Shown: positions 9,115 to 21,615 of the stretch, one piece after another
How the letters are laid out: every line of letters starts with the position of its first letter
Numbering within the stretch: the stretch's first letter is position 1
NCBI RefSeq assembly: GCF_028416595.1
Contig: NZ_JAMQKC010000003.1
Span: 62,001 to 126,000, forward strand
Length of the DNA stretch: 64,000 bases
Direction: 5' to 3'
Source: Aquibacillus salsiterrae
GTDB taxonomy: Bacteria; Bacillota; Bacilli; Bacillales; Amphibacillaceae
Notes under the pieces: generated by a model
The model's input: only the letters and a program-made list of their open reading frames with translations
What the model was told of the DNA's origin: nothing
The model's database searches: none
Position numbers and translations under genes: made by a program

Positions 9115-10395
9115 TTAATTTTTAAGTCTTTTTTCGACCGCTCTAGCATGGCCTACTAATTGCTCTTCTTCTGCAATAGTGATGACGTGCTGTGCTGCAT
9201 CTTGTAGAGCTTTGTCTGAATAATATAAAAAGGTTGTTTTCTTAATAAAGTCATCGACAGACAAACCAGATGAAAATCTAGCTGTACCAGACGTTGGTAA
9301 CACGTGGTTTGGTCCGGCGTAGTAATCACCTAGCGCCTCCGGTGTATAGTTCCCGAGAAAAACCGACCCAGCATTTTTGATATATCCTAAAAAGCTAAGC
9401 GGGTTTTCCACCTGAATTTCTAAGTGTTCAGGCGCCAACTGGTTAGCTAGTCTGAACGCCTCTTCTATCGTTGTTACTTGGACACTTCCGCTTTTATTTT
9501 TTAAAGATGCTTCGGCAATCGACTGTCTTGGCAAAACCGCACATTGCTTTTCTAGCTCAGCGTTCACTTTACCAATTAAGCTAGCTGATGTTGTGATCAA
9601 AAATGATCTTGCATTTTCATCGTGTTCCGACTGAGCAATTAAGTCAGCTGCTACAAAACTTGGTTCTGCTGTATCATCTGCAATGATTGCTACCTCAGAC
9701 GGTCCTGCAATCATATCAATGCCCACATCCCCAAACACTAATGATTTAGCCGCTGCTACATAAGCATTACCAGGACCAACGATTTTATCAACAGAGGGAA
9801 CGGTTTCTGTTCCGTACGCTAGGGCAGCAATTGCTTGAATACCGCCAATTTTAAAGATGGTTGTTACTCCTGCAATATCAGCTGCGACCGACAGAATTGG
9901 TGCAATCGACTCTCCATTACGAGCGGGCGTAACCATGATTACCTCTTCCACTCCTGCTAAAATAGCTGGGATGGCATTCATTAACACGGATGATGGATAG
10001 CATGCTGTCCCTCCTGGAACATAGATTCCCACTTTTTCGATTGGACGGAACAGCTGCCCGGAAACAATATTTTCATCCATATGCATAAACCTAGAAGACT
10101 GCAGTTGTTTTTGGTGGAATTTACGAATGTTGTTGGCAGCTTGCTTCAAGGACTCAATCGTTTTATCATCGACTTGGTCCCAAGCTTCTTTACGTTCATC
10201 CGCGCTGACCACTAACTGATTAGGCAGGACGCCATCAAACTTTTCTATATAGTGATGTAATGCTTGGTCACCATTTTTCCTAATGTCAACAATGACCTCT
10301 CTCGCTGTTTGCAGCACAGCCATGTTTTGTGTTTCAGCCTTTTTCTTGGATAAAAAAGTGTTAGAAAACGCGTCTAGTTGATATTCTGGGATCAT
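9115..10395 (-). CDS. hisD: Histidinol dehydrogenase
   Basis: Oxidises L-histidinol to histidine in two NAD-dependent steps (last two of the pathway). The protein has 426 residues. The NAD/substrate regions [16 protein letters not shown] and [11 protein letters not shown], the zinc-associated AQSEHDENA, and the C-terminal [14 protein letters not shown] are intact. It overlaps hisG by 4 nt and is 22 bp upstream of hisB. Confidence 0.95.
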   Translation of the reverse strand: MIPEYQLDAFSNTFLSKKKAETQNMAVLQTAREVIVDIRKNGDQALHHYIEKFDGVLPNQLVVSADERKEAWDQVDDKTIESLKQAANNIRKFHQKQLQSSRFMHMDENIVSGQLFRPIEKVGIYVPGGTACYPSSVLMNAIPAILAGVEEVIMVTPARNGESIAPILSVAADIAGVTTIFKIGGIQAIAALAYGTETVPSVDKIVGPGNAYVAAAKSLVFGDVGIDMIAGPSEVAIIADDTAEPSFVAADLIAQSEHDENARSFLITTSASLIGKVNAELEKQCAVLPRQSIAEASLKNKSGSVQVTTIEEAFRLANQLAPEHLEIQVENPLSFLGYIKNAGSVFLGNYTPEALGDYYAGPNHVLPTSGTARFSSGLSVDDFIKKTTFLYYSDKALQDAAQHVITIAEEEQLVGHARAVEKRLKN

Positions 10396-11012
10396 TTTAC
10401 CGTTAACCCCCTTTGGAACGCCTCGATTACTTTTGCTAACTCGTTACGCTTGATCTTTAGCGACGAACGATTGGCGATGCAGCGGGCACTAAAGTGCATA
10501 AATTCATCTGTTACAACAAGGCCGTTTTCCTTCAGTGTTGTACCGGTTTCTACAATATCAACAATACCGTCAGCCAATCCTAAAATTGGTGCTAATTCAA
10601 CAGAACCTTCCAATTTAAAGATTTCCACAGATTCACCTTTTTGCTTAAAGTATTCTTTTGTAATATTCGTGTATTTACTTGCAATCCGTCTCTTACCTTC
10701 TGGCCATTCTTTGCCCTTCTCTTTAGCTAGTGCCATTCGGCATTCACCAAATGGCAGAGGGAACAAATTATAGACATCTGGCTGAAATTCTGCGAGTATA
10801 TCTTCACCAACAATGCCTAAATCAGCAATACCGTGCTCAACATACGTTGTCACGTCGACACCTTTAGCAAAAACAAACAGAAAGTCATCTGTTTCTACCC
10901 GTAACTTTCTTCCTTTATTAATTAGCGGCTCGACATCGTATGAAAGGGATGCAAAGAATTTCAAAAATTGTTTCTCAACCCTTCCTTTTGTTAATGCAAT
11001 CGTCGGTTTCAT
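10392..11012 (-). CDS. hisG: ATP phosphoribosyltransferase, catalytic subunit (short form)
   Basis: First committed step: condensation of ATP with PRPP. At 206 residues this is the short HisG form, lacking the C-terminal histidine-binding domain and depending on HisZ. Family motifs include ALTKGRVEK at the N-terminus, the DLGIVGEDIL strand and the PRPP-binding loop near VDIVETGTTLKENGL. It overlaps hisZ by 4 nt and hisD by 4 nt, so catalytic and regulatory subunits are co-translated. Confidence 0.95.
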   Translation of the reverse strand: MKPTIALTKGRVEKQFLKFFASLSYDVEPLINKGRKLRVETDDFLFVFAKGVDVTTYVEHGIADLGIVGEDILAEFQPDVYNLFPLPFGECRMALAKEKGKEWPEGKRRIASKYTNITKEYFKQKGESVEIFKLEGSVELAPILGLADGIVDIVETGTTLKENGLVVTDEFMHFSARCIANRSSLKIKRNELAKVIEAFQRGLTVK

Positions 11013-12133
11013 TGTTCAACCACCTTATACTCATCATTTTCCTTAATAACTTTAAACACGCGGTCAAATTTTTCTTTATCCTTATCGGTATACTGAATAT
11101 CAACAATAGCGTTGGTAAAGGTATGGCGTAGCTCTTCTGCGTAAGCATGGGACGCCTCTTCAGCTATGATGCATATTCGCTCATAAGATTCCTCAATATG
11201 AAGATGGTCTGCTAACACGTCGACATCAAACGCTAAGCCAACAGCAGAAATGCTCTCATCAAACTGTTCATATAGCTTGTCATACCTTCCACCAGAAAAA
11301 CAAGTTGCCCCGGTTTCTTTTAAGTAACCACGAAACATTGTTCCACAATAATAAGGTAGATTTTTCACGCGACCAAGGTCAACAGAAACATCTTTAACCC
11401 CTCTTTCCGTTAGTAGGGTCGCTAATTTCTTTAAATGCTTAATAATTTCTAATAACCGAGGATTATCCTTCCACTTCACTTCATATTCTTCAATGACATC
11501 AAAGGAACCAAAAGCATCCACCATAGCAGTAATCTCATCTGCTTGTTCTTTGGAAGCTTTCCCGTTTACAATAGTAAAAACGACATCACGCCTTTTATCA
11601 TGCATCGCCTCACGTAATTGATCTAACTCTTGATCAGATAACTGTAGTGGCGCAGTTAATTCATCAAAAATTCCGGTATGACCTAATTCGATTAAATAGT
11701 CAGCGATATTTAATTCTTTTAAGTATTGAACAGCTGTAAGTAGACTTTCTCCCTCACCTAAAAATACTGGTGTGTGAACAATTTCAATACCCGCTTGTCT
11801 GCTTTCAATTCCGTCCTTATCACGTCGAAACACAGACCCTTGATAAGACCACTTGAGCTCTGATGGGTGTTGCTTTACTAACGCTCTTGCAATAGCCGTT
11901 GTCCAGTCTGGACGTAACACTTCAATTTCTCCTTCACGGTTAAACCATTTCAGCATATTTTGCAAATTCATGCCAGCATATTCGTTAGTAAATGTATCCG
12001 CAAATTCTACGACTGGTGTAGAGATTTGTTTATAGTTTCTTAGTATCATTACTTGCCTGAAAATTTCATAAGCTTTCGAACGATTATCAACTGTTTGTCC
12101 AATTTCATCTTGACTACCTGCTGGTAAAAACAT
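11009..12133 (-). CDS. hisZ: ATP phosphoribosyltransferase regulatory subunit
   Basis: A histidyl-tRNA-synthetase-like protein of 374 residues that is needed for short-form HisG activity and gives it histidine feedback control. Class II synthetase-like motifs are present (motif 2 region YQGSVFRRD, later YCGTMFRGYLKE and GGRYDKLYEQF). It lacks the anticodon-binding domain of true HisRS, which fits HisZ rather than HisS. It is the first gene of the his operon. I found no T-box leader in the short region to the divergent hisJ. Confidence 0.93.
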   Translation of the reverse strand: MFLPAGSQDEIGQTVDNRSKAYEIFRQVMILRNYKQISTPVVEFADTFTNEYAGMNLQNMLKWFNREGEIEVLRPDWTTAIARALVKQHPSELKWSYQGSVFRRDKDGIESRQAGIEIVHTPVFLGEGESLLTAVQYLKELNIADYLIELGHTGIFDELTAPLQLSDQELDQLREAMHDKRRDVVFTIVNGKASKEQADEITAMVDAFGSFDVIEEYEVKWKDNPRLLEIIKHLKKLATLLTERGVKDVSVDLGRVKNLPYYCGTMFRGYLKETGATCFSGGRYDKLYEQFDESISAVGLAFDVDVLADHLHIEESYERICIIAEEASHAYAEELRHTFTNAIVDIQYTDKDKEKFDRVFKVIKENDEYKVVEQ

Positions 12134-12297
12134 TTTTTCACTTCCAATACATTCATTCTTTAGTTTGTTATCACTCTACCACACTAAAGGATTTTGTTGT
12201 TATGTTGAACTTAACACAGGATACTTGTTCAAGTCAATCGATTTACGGTAAAATTAATACCTATACTAATTATACCGAATTGAGAGGAGTTTATCGA

Positions 12298-13137
12298 ATG
12301 CGGATAAACGGTGACTTCCATGTTCATACACCCTATTGCCCACACGGAACTGACGATTCCATGGAGTCGTATGTACGTAAGGCGTTGGAAAAAGGATTGA
12401 CTAATCTCACGTTCACAGAACACGCCCCACTTCCTCGTCGCTTCACAGACCCTACTCCAGATCAAGATAGTGCGATGCGTTGGAGCGATGTCACGGATTA
12501 TATCGAGGAAGGAAAACGATTGAAAGACAAATATAAAAACGAGATAACGATTCGAGTAGGATTTGAGGTAGACTTTATCTCTGACTTTGAACAGGAGACC
12601 AAGGCTTTTCTTGATAGATATGGAGCAGATATAGATGACAGCATTCTTTCCGTGCATATGTTAAAGGCTCCAAACGGTGAATATGTTTGTATTGATTTCA
12701 GTGAAGATGAATTTAATCGGATTATTACGTTGTTTGGCTCGGTCGATACTGTTTATAAGCATTATTATGAAACGGTTAAACAGGCAATCGGCGCTGATTT
12801 AGGTTTTTACAAGCCGATGCGGATTGGACACATCACGCTAGTCGAAAAATTTTCAAAGTTATTTCAACCGCAACAAAACTACGATCAACAAATTATCGAG
12901 CTATTACAGTTAGTAAAGAAAAACAACCTTTCTTTAGATATTAACACCGCCGGGAACTATAAAGAGTATTGTGGTACAAGCTATCCACGTACTCCCCTTA
13001 TTCATGCTGCACATGATTTAGGAATACCACTCGTAGTTGGATCAGACAGCCATAAAAGTGACCATATCGGTAGAGGTTTTGAATTACTTCCAAGCGAGAT
13101 AACTTACTCCCTACCACTTGCAAAAACCCTTTCCTAA
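12298..13137 (+). CDS. hisJ: Histidinol-phosphatase, PHP family
   Basis: Removes phosphate from histidinol phosphate, the step absent from the monofunctional HisB next door. The PHP-domain metal ligands are in DFHVHTPYCPHG, FTEHAPLP and GSDSHKSDH. I use the ATG at 12298 (279 residues), which has GAGAGGAG upstream; an upstream in-frame ATG at 12202 lacks a ribosome-binding site and adds unrelated residues. It is divergent from hisZ, so the whole pathway sits at one locus but in two transcription units. Confidence 0.92.
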   Translation: MRINGDFHVHTPYCPHGTDDSMESYVRKALEKGLTNLTFTEHAPLPRRFTDPTPDQDSAMRWSDVTDYIEEGKRLKDKYKNEITIRVGFEVDFISDFEQETKAFLDRYGADIDDSILSVHMLKAPNGEYVCIDFSEDEFNRIITLFGSVDTVYKHYYETVKQAIGADLGFYKPMRIGHITLVEKFSKLFQPQQNYDQQIIELLQLVKKNNLSLDINTAGNYKEYCGTSYPRTPLIHAAHDLGIPLVVGSDSHKSDHIGRGFELLPSEITYSLPLAKTLS

Positions 13138-13153
13138 GTAGGAAAGGGTTTGC
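13122..13153. terminator. Terminator shared by convergent hisJ and dynA
   Basis: An 11-bp perfect stem (AAACCCTTTCC with GGAAAGGGTTT). On the minus strand it is followed by more T residues, so it is strongest for the dynamin gene ending at 13156. Confidence 0.8.
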
Positions 13154-13155
13154 TG

Positions 13156-16100
13156 TTATTGTCTTATGATCGAATCGAGCTTATTTTTCTTACGGATTAG
13201 TTCCTCTACATCAACGGCATCGGTCAGTGAGTGCTTAAGTGCATCATAATATTGCTTTGTTGACTTGATAGCCTGCTGCTTTGTTTGTTCAACTAATGTC
13301 TTCCATTTTTCACGATAATGCTCACTTAACACTGTTTTATTTCCTTCCAAATATGCTTCGATAAACGGCGTTAATTGCTCCAATAAGCTTTCCTTCATTT
13401 TTTCCTTTTCGTTTTTCTCAAAAAATGACTTAGTATTTTTAAAAATAGTTAAAGAACGATCAAACTGATTTAAATCAATACGGTCAAATGCTTGAGAGAA
13501 TGTTGGTGTATCAAAGGTAGCAGGATCTAGTTTATTTAAAGCAATGTTTTCATTCAATCTTTTCAATCTACTCTCTGCTTCTTCATTCCATTCGATAGCT
13601 CTTTGATTTAACAATGCTTCAATTCTTAACGAAACTGCTCTTAGTTCTTGTGCAAGTTCATGACCAATCCCACTTATTAACTTCATTAAGCAATCCGTTA
13701 ACTCACGTTTTGCTTCCTTCCCATTATGTTTAATCGTCGCAGGATTAAATGCCTCTTTAAAACGATCGGTAAATTGGATAGACATTCTTTCCTGAACATA
13801 GAATAGTTGTTTTTCTATTTTTTGAATGATTGCGGTTTGATGAGATTCCGTCCCTGTCTTTTGGATAACATCATAAACAGCACCTAACTCTTCTTCATAT
13901 TGTGCCAATCTTTTCTTCTTTTCTTCTTGATTCATCGAAGCCGATTCCAGATAGTTATCGAGTATTCGTGCCCCACGATTTATTTCGTGGTAAGAAGACT
14001 GAATTAATAATTCCATTAATTCCTGGTTAACAAAATGGTCAAATGATTGTTCGAATTCACCCATTCCAGATGCAGAAGTTTGGACATTTCCTTCTTTCTC
14101 TTGTAGTGCTAACTTACTAGAAACCGGGAAAAGCCGAGGATTACGAACACCAAATAGCTCTAATTGCTCCTTAATATAGGTTAAAACTAACTGCAGGTCT
14201 TCTTCGCTTTGTGCTAAATCAGCAGCATTTACGATAAAAAACATTTTATCTAAACTAAACGCATCCTTAACCCGACCCAGTTGGATTAAAAAGTCACGGT
14301 CCGCTTTTGAAAATGGGTGGTTGTAATAGGTCACAAACAAAATGGCATCTGCTTGTTTAATGTACTCAAAGGAAACATCTGTATGACGGGCATTCACCGA
14401 ATCTGCTCCTGGGGTATCTACGAGTGTTATCCCTTTTCTAGTTAGCGAGCAATCATAAAACAACTCCATCCATTCTACGTAGCATGCAAGTGATTCATTT
14501 GAAACAAATTCAGGAAATTGTTCCAAATCAATGGTTATTTGCTTACCTAAAGAATCGCCCATTCGTTTGTAGCCGTCAACTACAGCATCGATAAATGACA
14601 GATGTTTGTGTTCGATAGAATCTTTGTTTTCTAATCCACCCTTTGCTGCCACAGCGATAAACTCAGTCATCGAACCGGCAAATGATGTGATCGTTTTAAT
14701 ATCCATCATTAACGCTTTTTCCTCTTTAATTTTTACTAACACCGTTCCATGGGTAAACGTACCATTTGGGGGTGCTATTTTATTAATTGCTGCTGTTGTT
14801 GGGTTTGGCGATACCGGTAAAACATCTTCCCCGATAAGAGCATTAGCAAAAGAAGATTTCCCTGCACTAAACGCACCAAATAATGCCACCGTGTAATGAC
14901 GGTTATTTAACCGTTCTTTTTTCGCTAATAAATCCGTAACAATCGTTTGAAAACCTGGCAAATCATGAATAACCGACAGTGTATCCTCAATTGCTTTGAC
15001 TGTTTGTTCGAGCGTTTGGTTTGTTCCTGTGGTGCTGACCACTGGTTCTTTCGTAGCATCCATCGATTGATTTGGTTGTGCTACGTCCTTCTCATCGGAA
15101 ACTAACCGAACATTACTTGTCAACTTATCCCTATCTTTCCTGGCAGCGTCTACAAGTCCTGGGTTCGTACGGGGTTCGGTCAATAGTGCGCGAAGTTTTT
15201 CTCCTACTTCGTCAATCGCTTCGTCAATCGTTGCAAGCTCCTCTTCTAACCTTTCTTTTTCATCCCAGTTATCAAGCAACTCGATTATTTGTTGTTTTTC
15301 ATGATAACTATCTTCTTCTAGCGCTTCCTCAATTTGCAGCCATATGTCATTGCATCTTTGTTTATATGCCTGCTTAATATCATTAGAAATTCCGTCTGTA
15401 TAGACGAGTAAATATTCCCCTGTTATCCGGGCGCCCGGTTTTATTAACGAAATTAACCGTTCTTTATCATAAGTAATCGTTAACTGTTGTGCGAGACTAG
15501 CCAAGTGAGAAGATTGGATATGATGTGCTTTTAGTATTTCAGTAATCTTTTCCCTTAATTTCCACTCGATCGTTGTTTTCGTCGTATCCATCAGTGAATC
15601 AAAGAAACGCGTTAACCGTTGTTGTCGTTCTTCCTCGATTTTTTTCTTCGTCGAAAAAAGCCCCACCTTGAACCCCGGTTGTTGTGCCTCCAAAAACTGT
15701 TCTGCCAGTTCCCTTAACTCAAACGGCATTAAATAAGCATTTTTTAATGTACTAGCAACCTCTTTTCTAAATTCCTTCTCCACTTCACTAGTACGACTTC
15801 GCAGTTGATCTAACGTTTGCTCTAGTTGTTGCCTAGAACCACGTTCCTCAAGGTCTGATAGCTCCTCTAATCGCTCTGTTAACAGCCTTTTCTTGTCATC
15901 TTCCTTCTCTTCTAACCAATGCAAATGTTCCTTAATAAAAAATTGGAGCGAATGATCAATCGTAGACCTTATGCTAGAATGCTTCTTACTCATCAACTCC
16001 GCTAGACAAGCTCTTAATTCTGTTAACTGATTAGCCTTTAACTCTTTCGTTTGCATCGATGTATAAAAGATTCTTTCCGGTTTTATTGTCCAATTTTGAA

Positions 16101-16770
16101 AGGTATCTACTACACTTTGTTTGAACTGCTTAATAGATAATTCCTCTTCCCGGTGTTTATCTATTTGATTAATAACGATATAGATTGGTTTTCCGCGGTC
16201 CTGCATCTCCTTTAGAAATAGTAGATTAACCTCTGACTGCACATGATTGTAGTCCATAACATAAAACATGGCATCAACGGTATGCAGCGATGACTCTGTC
16301 ATAATACGGTCTGCATCATTGGAAGAATCGATCCCCGGTGTATCTAAAATGGCAACGTTTTCTGGAATCCGGTCAGTAACTTTACTTATTTCTATCTTAT
16401 TTATCGCATCGCCGTCCTTACAATACGACTTAATAACCTCGATATCATAAGGCTCTTGATATTCGACAGGCTCCTCATGATTAAAAAACACTCTTGCCCT
16501 TCCCTGTTTGCCAGCTGTCAATTTCACAACATTTGCACTTGTTGGAATTGGACTTTGTGGTAATACACTATCACCAATCAGGTAATTAATCATCGTTGAC
16601 TTGCCTGCTGAGAAATGACCAGAGAAACAAATGACTAACTCCCCTTTGTCATACTTTTCTAACAAATCTAAGGTTCTATTTGCTAATTTCTTATTTCCCG
16701 CGAGTTGAAACTCTTTATAAATGGCAGCTATACTTTCTGCACTAATCTCATATGTTGTTAAAGAAGTCAT
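13156..16770 (-). CDS. dynA: Dynamin-like protein with two fused GTPase units
   Basis: A bacterial dynamin of 1,204 residues, matching B. subtilis DynA (YpbR), which tethers and fuses membranes and helps withstand phage and membrane stress. Two complete GTPase heads are visible. The first has P-loop GHFSAGKST near residue 51 and switch DTPGID, with NQID as the likely G4. The second has GAFSAGKSS near residue 630, DTPGADS and a VNAADL G4-like motif. Long helical, charged segments after each head form the stalks. In B. subtilis the gene is near ypcP; here the his operon separates them. Confidence 0.9.
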   Translation of the reverse strand: MTSLTTYEISAESIAAIYKEFQLAGNKKLANRTLDLLEKYDKGELVICFSGHFSAGKSTMINYLIGDSVLPQSPIPTSANVVKLTAGKQGRARVFFNHEEPVEYQEPYDIEVIKSYCKDGDAINKIEISKVTDRIPENVAILDTPGIDSSNDADRIMTESSLHTVDAMFYVMDYNHVQSEVNLLFLKEMQDRGKPIYIVINQIDKHREEELSIKQFKQSVVDTFQNWTIKPERIFYTSMQTKELKANQLTELRACLAELMSKKHSSIRSTIDHSLQFFIKEHLHWLEEKEDDKKRLLTERLEELSDLEERGSRQQLEQTLDQLRSRTSEVEKEFRKEVASTLKNAYLMPFELRELAEQFLEAQQPGFKVGLFSTKKKIEEERQQRLTRFFDSLMDTTKTTIEWKLREKITEILKAHHIQSSHLASLAQQLTITYDKERLISLIKPGARITGEYLLVYTDGISNDIKQAYKQRCNDIWLQIEEALEEDSYHEKQQIIELLDNWDEKERLEEELATIDEAIDEVGEKLRALLTEPRTNPGLVDAARKDRDKLTSNVRLVSDEKDVAQPNQSMDATKEPVVSTTGTNQTLEQTVKAIEDTLSVIHDLPGFQTIVTDLLAKKERLNNRHYTVALFGAFSAGKSSFANALIGEDVLPVSPNPTTAAINKIAPPNGTFTHGTVLVKIKEEKALMMDIKTITSFAGSMTEFIAVAAKGGLENKDSIEHKHLSFIDAVVDGYKRMGDSLGKQITIDLEQFPEFVSNESLACYVEWMELFYDCSLTRKGITLVDTPGADSVNARHTDVSFEYIKQADAILFVTYYNHPFSKADRDFLIQLGRVKDAFSLDKMFFIVNAADLAQSEEDLQLVLTYIKEQLELFGVRNPRLFPVSSKLALQEKEGNVQTSASGMGEFEQSFDHFVNQELMELLIQSSYHEINRGARILDNYLESASMNQEEKKKRLAQYEEELGAVYDVIQKTGTESHQTAIIQKIEKQLFYVQERMSIQFTDRFKEAFNPATIKHNGKEAKRELTDCLMKLISGIGHELAQELRAVSLRIEALLNQRAIEWNEEAESRLKRLNENIALNKLDPATFDTPTFSQAFDRIDLNQFDRSLTIFKNTKSFFEKNEKEKMKESLLEQLTPFIEAYLEGNKTVLSEHYREKWKTLVEQTKQQAIKSTKQYYDALKHSLTDAVDVEELIRKKNKLDSIIRQ

Positions 16771-16835
16771 CGATGTTGCCCCTTTGTCTGAATATTAACA
16801 GAACCTATTATACTATTTTTTTGTTTTTTTACAAA

Positions 16836-16861
16836 AAAACAGTGCAAAATCGCACTGTTTT
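16836..16861 (-). terminator. Terminator downstream of parC
   Basis: A 10-bp stem AAAACAGTGC/GCACTGTTTT with a 6-nt loop, flanked by T-rich sequence in the minus-strand direction. It sits between the parC stop and the dynA start, ending the parEC transcript. Confidence 0.8.
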
Positions 16862-16957
16862 CATATTGGATAATTTTTAATTTTGTAGTAATTTACGCAA
16901 AAATTTCTCTAAGGACGAAGTATTTGCTTAAGCATACTTTCCTTTTATAACAACTAC

Positions 16958-19417
16958 TTAAGATTCCGTTATGTTGTCACTATCGAATACTTTTGTATAA
17001 GTTGCTTGTTCAAAGACCTCAACCACTTCCCCATGCTCATCAACATCAATAATGTAGGACCCATTACTATAGCGGTCACTTTTAGGCAGTTCTAACGGAT
17101 AAACGGAATGGATAGAACCTTTTGCTGTTTTAAACAAAATGGTATCCTTTTCGGTCACTAACATAAAGCCAGCAACTCGGTGCGGATTTTTCTTAAGCTC
17201 ACGTAGCATAACAGAACCACGTTTAGCACGAGACGATTTCTCAAAGTCATTTAATTTCATGCGTTTACATGCCCCACGATGCGTTAACAACACTAAGTCC
17301 TGGTCTGCGATTAAGTCATCAAAGACAATACCATTGACAACAAACTCATCATCCTTCAGTTGAATTGCTTTAACACCTGCTGCTCGCTGCCCCACCGGAC
17401 TCACTTCTGACTCATGAAACCATAAGCCAAACCCTTTACTTGATGCAATAAATATATCGGAATTACCGTCTGTAACGTGAACATTTTGGACTTCATCCTG
17501 ATTTTTCAAATTAGTTGCAATAAGTGCTTTGGAATAACGCTGTGCCTCGTAAAGCTTTAATTCACTACGCTTCACCATACCATTTCTCGTAATAAAGACC
17601 AAATACTTACCTTCCTCAAAACTTCGAATAGGGATAGCCTTGACGACCGTCTCATGTTTGTCAATCGACACAATATTAGATATGTGTTGCCCTAAATCCT
17701 TCCATCTAATATCTGGCAGTTCGTGAACAGGAATATAAATGTACCTTCCTTTGTTCGTAAACAACAGCAACGTATCCGTTGTATTAATTTCTTGTAAAGC
17801 AATCAAATGGTCCTCATCTTTAATTGCTAAGTCTTCCTGATTGGATGCAGCATAAGAACGCAAGCTTGTTCGTTTTACATACCCATCCTTCGTTACAGAA
17901 ACTAAAACGTCCTCGCTCGCTACAGTGACCTCTAGATTGATTTTTAACTCCTCGATTTTGTCCTCAATCACTGTTCTTCTTGGATCAGCATACTTTTTCT
18001 TCAATCCTTTTAAATCTGCCTTAATGACGTCTAAAAGTCGACTTTCATTAGTTAAAATCAATTCTAACTCTTGGATTTTAGCCTGTAATTCTTCGGATTC
18101 TTTTTGTAATGATGTAATATCTGTATTCGTTAATCGATATAATTGGAGGTTTACAATTGCTTCTGCCTGTGGTTCGGTAAACCCATAAGCAGCCTGGATT
18201 CTAGCTTTTGCGTCCTGTTTGTCCTTCGATGCACGAATCGTCGCGATTAACTCATCGAGTATCGAAATAGCTTTAATTAACCCATCAACAATATGGGAAC
18301 GTTCCTTTGCTTTTCGCAAATCAAAAGTGGATTGTCTCGTTACGACTTCTTTTTGGTGTGCGATGTAAGAGTCAAGCATATCGGTTAAACTTAACAGCTT
18401 TGGTGTCTTATCTTTAATCGCAACCATATTAAAATGGTAAGTGATTTGGAGGTCTGTATTTTTATAAAAGTAGTTGAGGATCCCTTCACTGTCCGCATCC
18501 TTCTTTAACTCAATCACAATTCGTAATCCGGTACGATCGGTTTCGTCACGAACTTCCGCTATCCCTTCGACTTTACGGTCAATGCGTAATTCGTCCATCC
18601 GCTTCACTAAGCTTGCTTTATTTACTTCATATGGAATTTCGTCAATGACAATCTGTTCGCGATTGCCCCGAACCTTTTCCACTTCTGCTTTCCCGCGGAC
18701 CACTACCTTACCCTTACCTGTTTGATATGCTTGCTTTAACCCTTCAACCCCCTGAATGATCCCACCAGTAGGGAAATCAGGTCCTTTGATTATTTTCATA
18801 ATTTCATCAATGGAAATCGATGGGTTATCAATTTTTTTTATGACGGCATCAATTACCTCTGCAAGATTATGTGGAGGAATTTCAGTCGCGTAACCAGCGG
18901 AAATACCTGTAGATCCATTGACGAGTAAATTAGGAATTTTTGCCGGCAAAACAACCGGCTCATTAATGGTGTCATCAAAGTTTGGAATGAAATCAACCGT
19001 TTCTTTGTCAATATCTCTGACTAACTCAGAAGAAATACTAGAAAGTCTAGCTTCTGTATACCTCATCGCTGCGGGCGGGTCACCGTCAACACTACCATTG
19101 TTTCCATGCATCTCAACTAACACATTCCGGACTTTCCACGTTTGGCTTAACCGAACCATAGCCTCATAAACAGAAGAATCACCATGGGGATGATAATTAC
19201 CAATAACCGTTCCGACTGTTTTCGCTGACTTACGAAATGCCTTATCATGCGTGTTTCGTTCTTCATGCATCGCAAAAATAATTCTACGCTGAACTGGCTT
19301 TAGACCATCTCTAACATCGGGTAATGCCCGATCTTGAATAATATATTTACTATAACGACCAAACCGGTCACCAATTACTTCTTCAAGCGGTAAATCTAAA
19401 TACTTTTCTTGAACCAA
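16958..19417 (-). CDS. parC: DNA topoisomerase IV subunit A
   Basis: Subunit A (GrlA) cuts and rejoins DNA to unlink daughter chromosomes. It has 819 residues. The active-site Tyr120 is in PPAAMRYTEARLS. The quinolone-resistance region HGDSSVYEAM keeps Ser (81/82) and Glu85, the sensitive-type residues. The C-terminal half has six-bladed propeller repeats (VSVTKDGYVKR, FITRNGMVKRSEL, LLTHRGACKRMKL). It begins 14 bp after parE and is co-transcribed with it. Confidence 0.95.
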   Translation of the reverse strand: MVQEKYLDLPLEEVIGDRFGRYSKYIIQDRALPDVRDGLKPVQRRIIFAMHEERNTHDKAFRKSAKTVGTVIGNYHPHGDSSVYEAMVRLSQTWKVRNVLVEMHGNNGSVDGDPPAAMRYTEARLSSISSELVRDIDKETVDFIPNFDDTINEPVVLPAKIPNLLVNGSTGISAGYATEIPPHNLAEVIDAVIKKIDNPSISIDEIMKIIKGPDFPTGGIIQGVEGLKQAYQTGKGKVVVRGKAEVEKVRGNREQIVIDEIPYEVNKASLVKRMDELRIDRKVEGIAEVRDETDRTGLRIVIELKKDADSEGILNYFYKNTDLQITYHFNMVAIKDKTPKLLSLTDMLDSYIAHQKEVVTRQSTFDLRKAKERSHIVDGLIKAISILDELIATIRASKDKQDAKARIQAAYGFTEPQAEAIVNLQLYRLTNTDITSLQKESEELQAKIQELELILTNESRLLDVIKADLKGLKKKYADPRRTVIEDKIEELKINLEVTVASEDVLVSVTKDGYVKRTSLRSYAASNQEDLAIKDEDHLIALQEINTTDTLLLFTNKGRYIYIPVHELPDIRWKDLGQHISNIVSIDKHETVVKAIPIRSFEEGKYLVFITRNGMVKRSELKLYEAQRYSKALIATNLKNQDEVQNVHVTDGNSDIFIASSKGFGLWFHESEVSPVGQRAAGVKAIQLKDDEFVVNGIVFDDLIADQDLVLLTHRGACKRMKLNDFEKSSRAKRGSVMLRELKKNPHRVAGFMLVTEKDTILFKTAKGSIHSVYPLELPKSDRYSNGSYIIDVDEHGEVVEVFEQATYTKVFDSDNITES

Positions 19418-19431
19418 AAAAACTCTCCCCC

Positions 19432-21429
<1,998 letters not shown>

Positions 21430-21462
21430 TCAATATTCCATTTATCATTACTATTCTATTTA

Positions 21463-21491
21463 ATCGTAGAACAAGTGTTTGACTCTGTAAA
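21463..21491 (-). promoter_or_regulatory. parE promoter with LexA box in the spacer
   Basis: On the minus strand: -35 TTTACA (21491-21486), a 17-nt spacer and -10 TACGAT (21468-21463). The spacer holds a SOS-box-like dyad, CAAACACTTGTTCT (21481-21468), close to the Bacillus consensus CGAACRNRYGTTYC. The same layout recurs at 42227-42255. parEC is a known LexA-regulon member in B. subtilis. Confidence 0.65.
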
Positions 21492-21578
21492 GACTACTTG
21501 TTCTATTTTAGCTTGTTTCTTGAAATTAGCAAACCCGTATTTAGACGAATTACCCTTTTATATTATAGAAATAAGAAA

Positions 21579-21604
21579 AAATCCCTGCTAAACAACAGAG
21601 ATTT
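21579..21604 (-). terminator. Terminator after yneT
   Basis: On the minus strand AAATCTCTG pairs with CAGGGATTT (8 of 9 plus one wobble), followed by TTTTCTT. It ends the yneT transcript. Confidence 0.7.
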
Positions 21605-21615
21605 GTTTCTATTAT

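Noticed and set aside
12134-12297. T-box or other leader upstream of hisZ
   Set aside because: The gap to divergent hisJ is only 164 bp and shows no T-box sequence (TGGNACCGCG) or large terminator hairpin.
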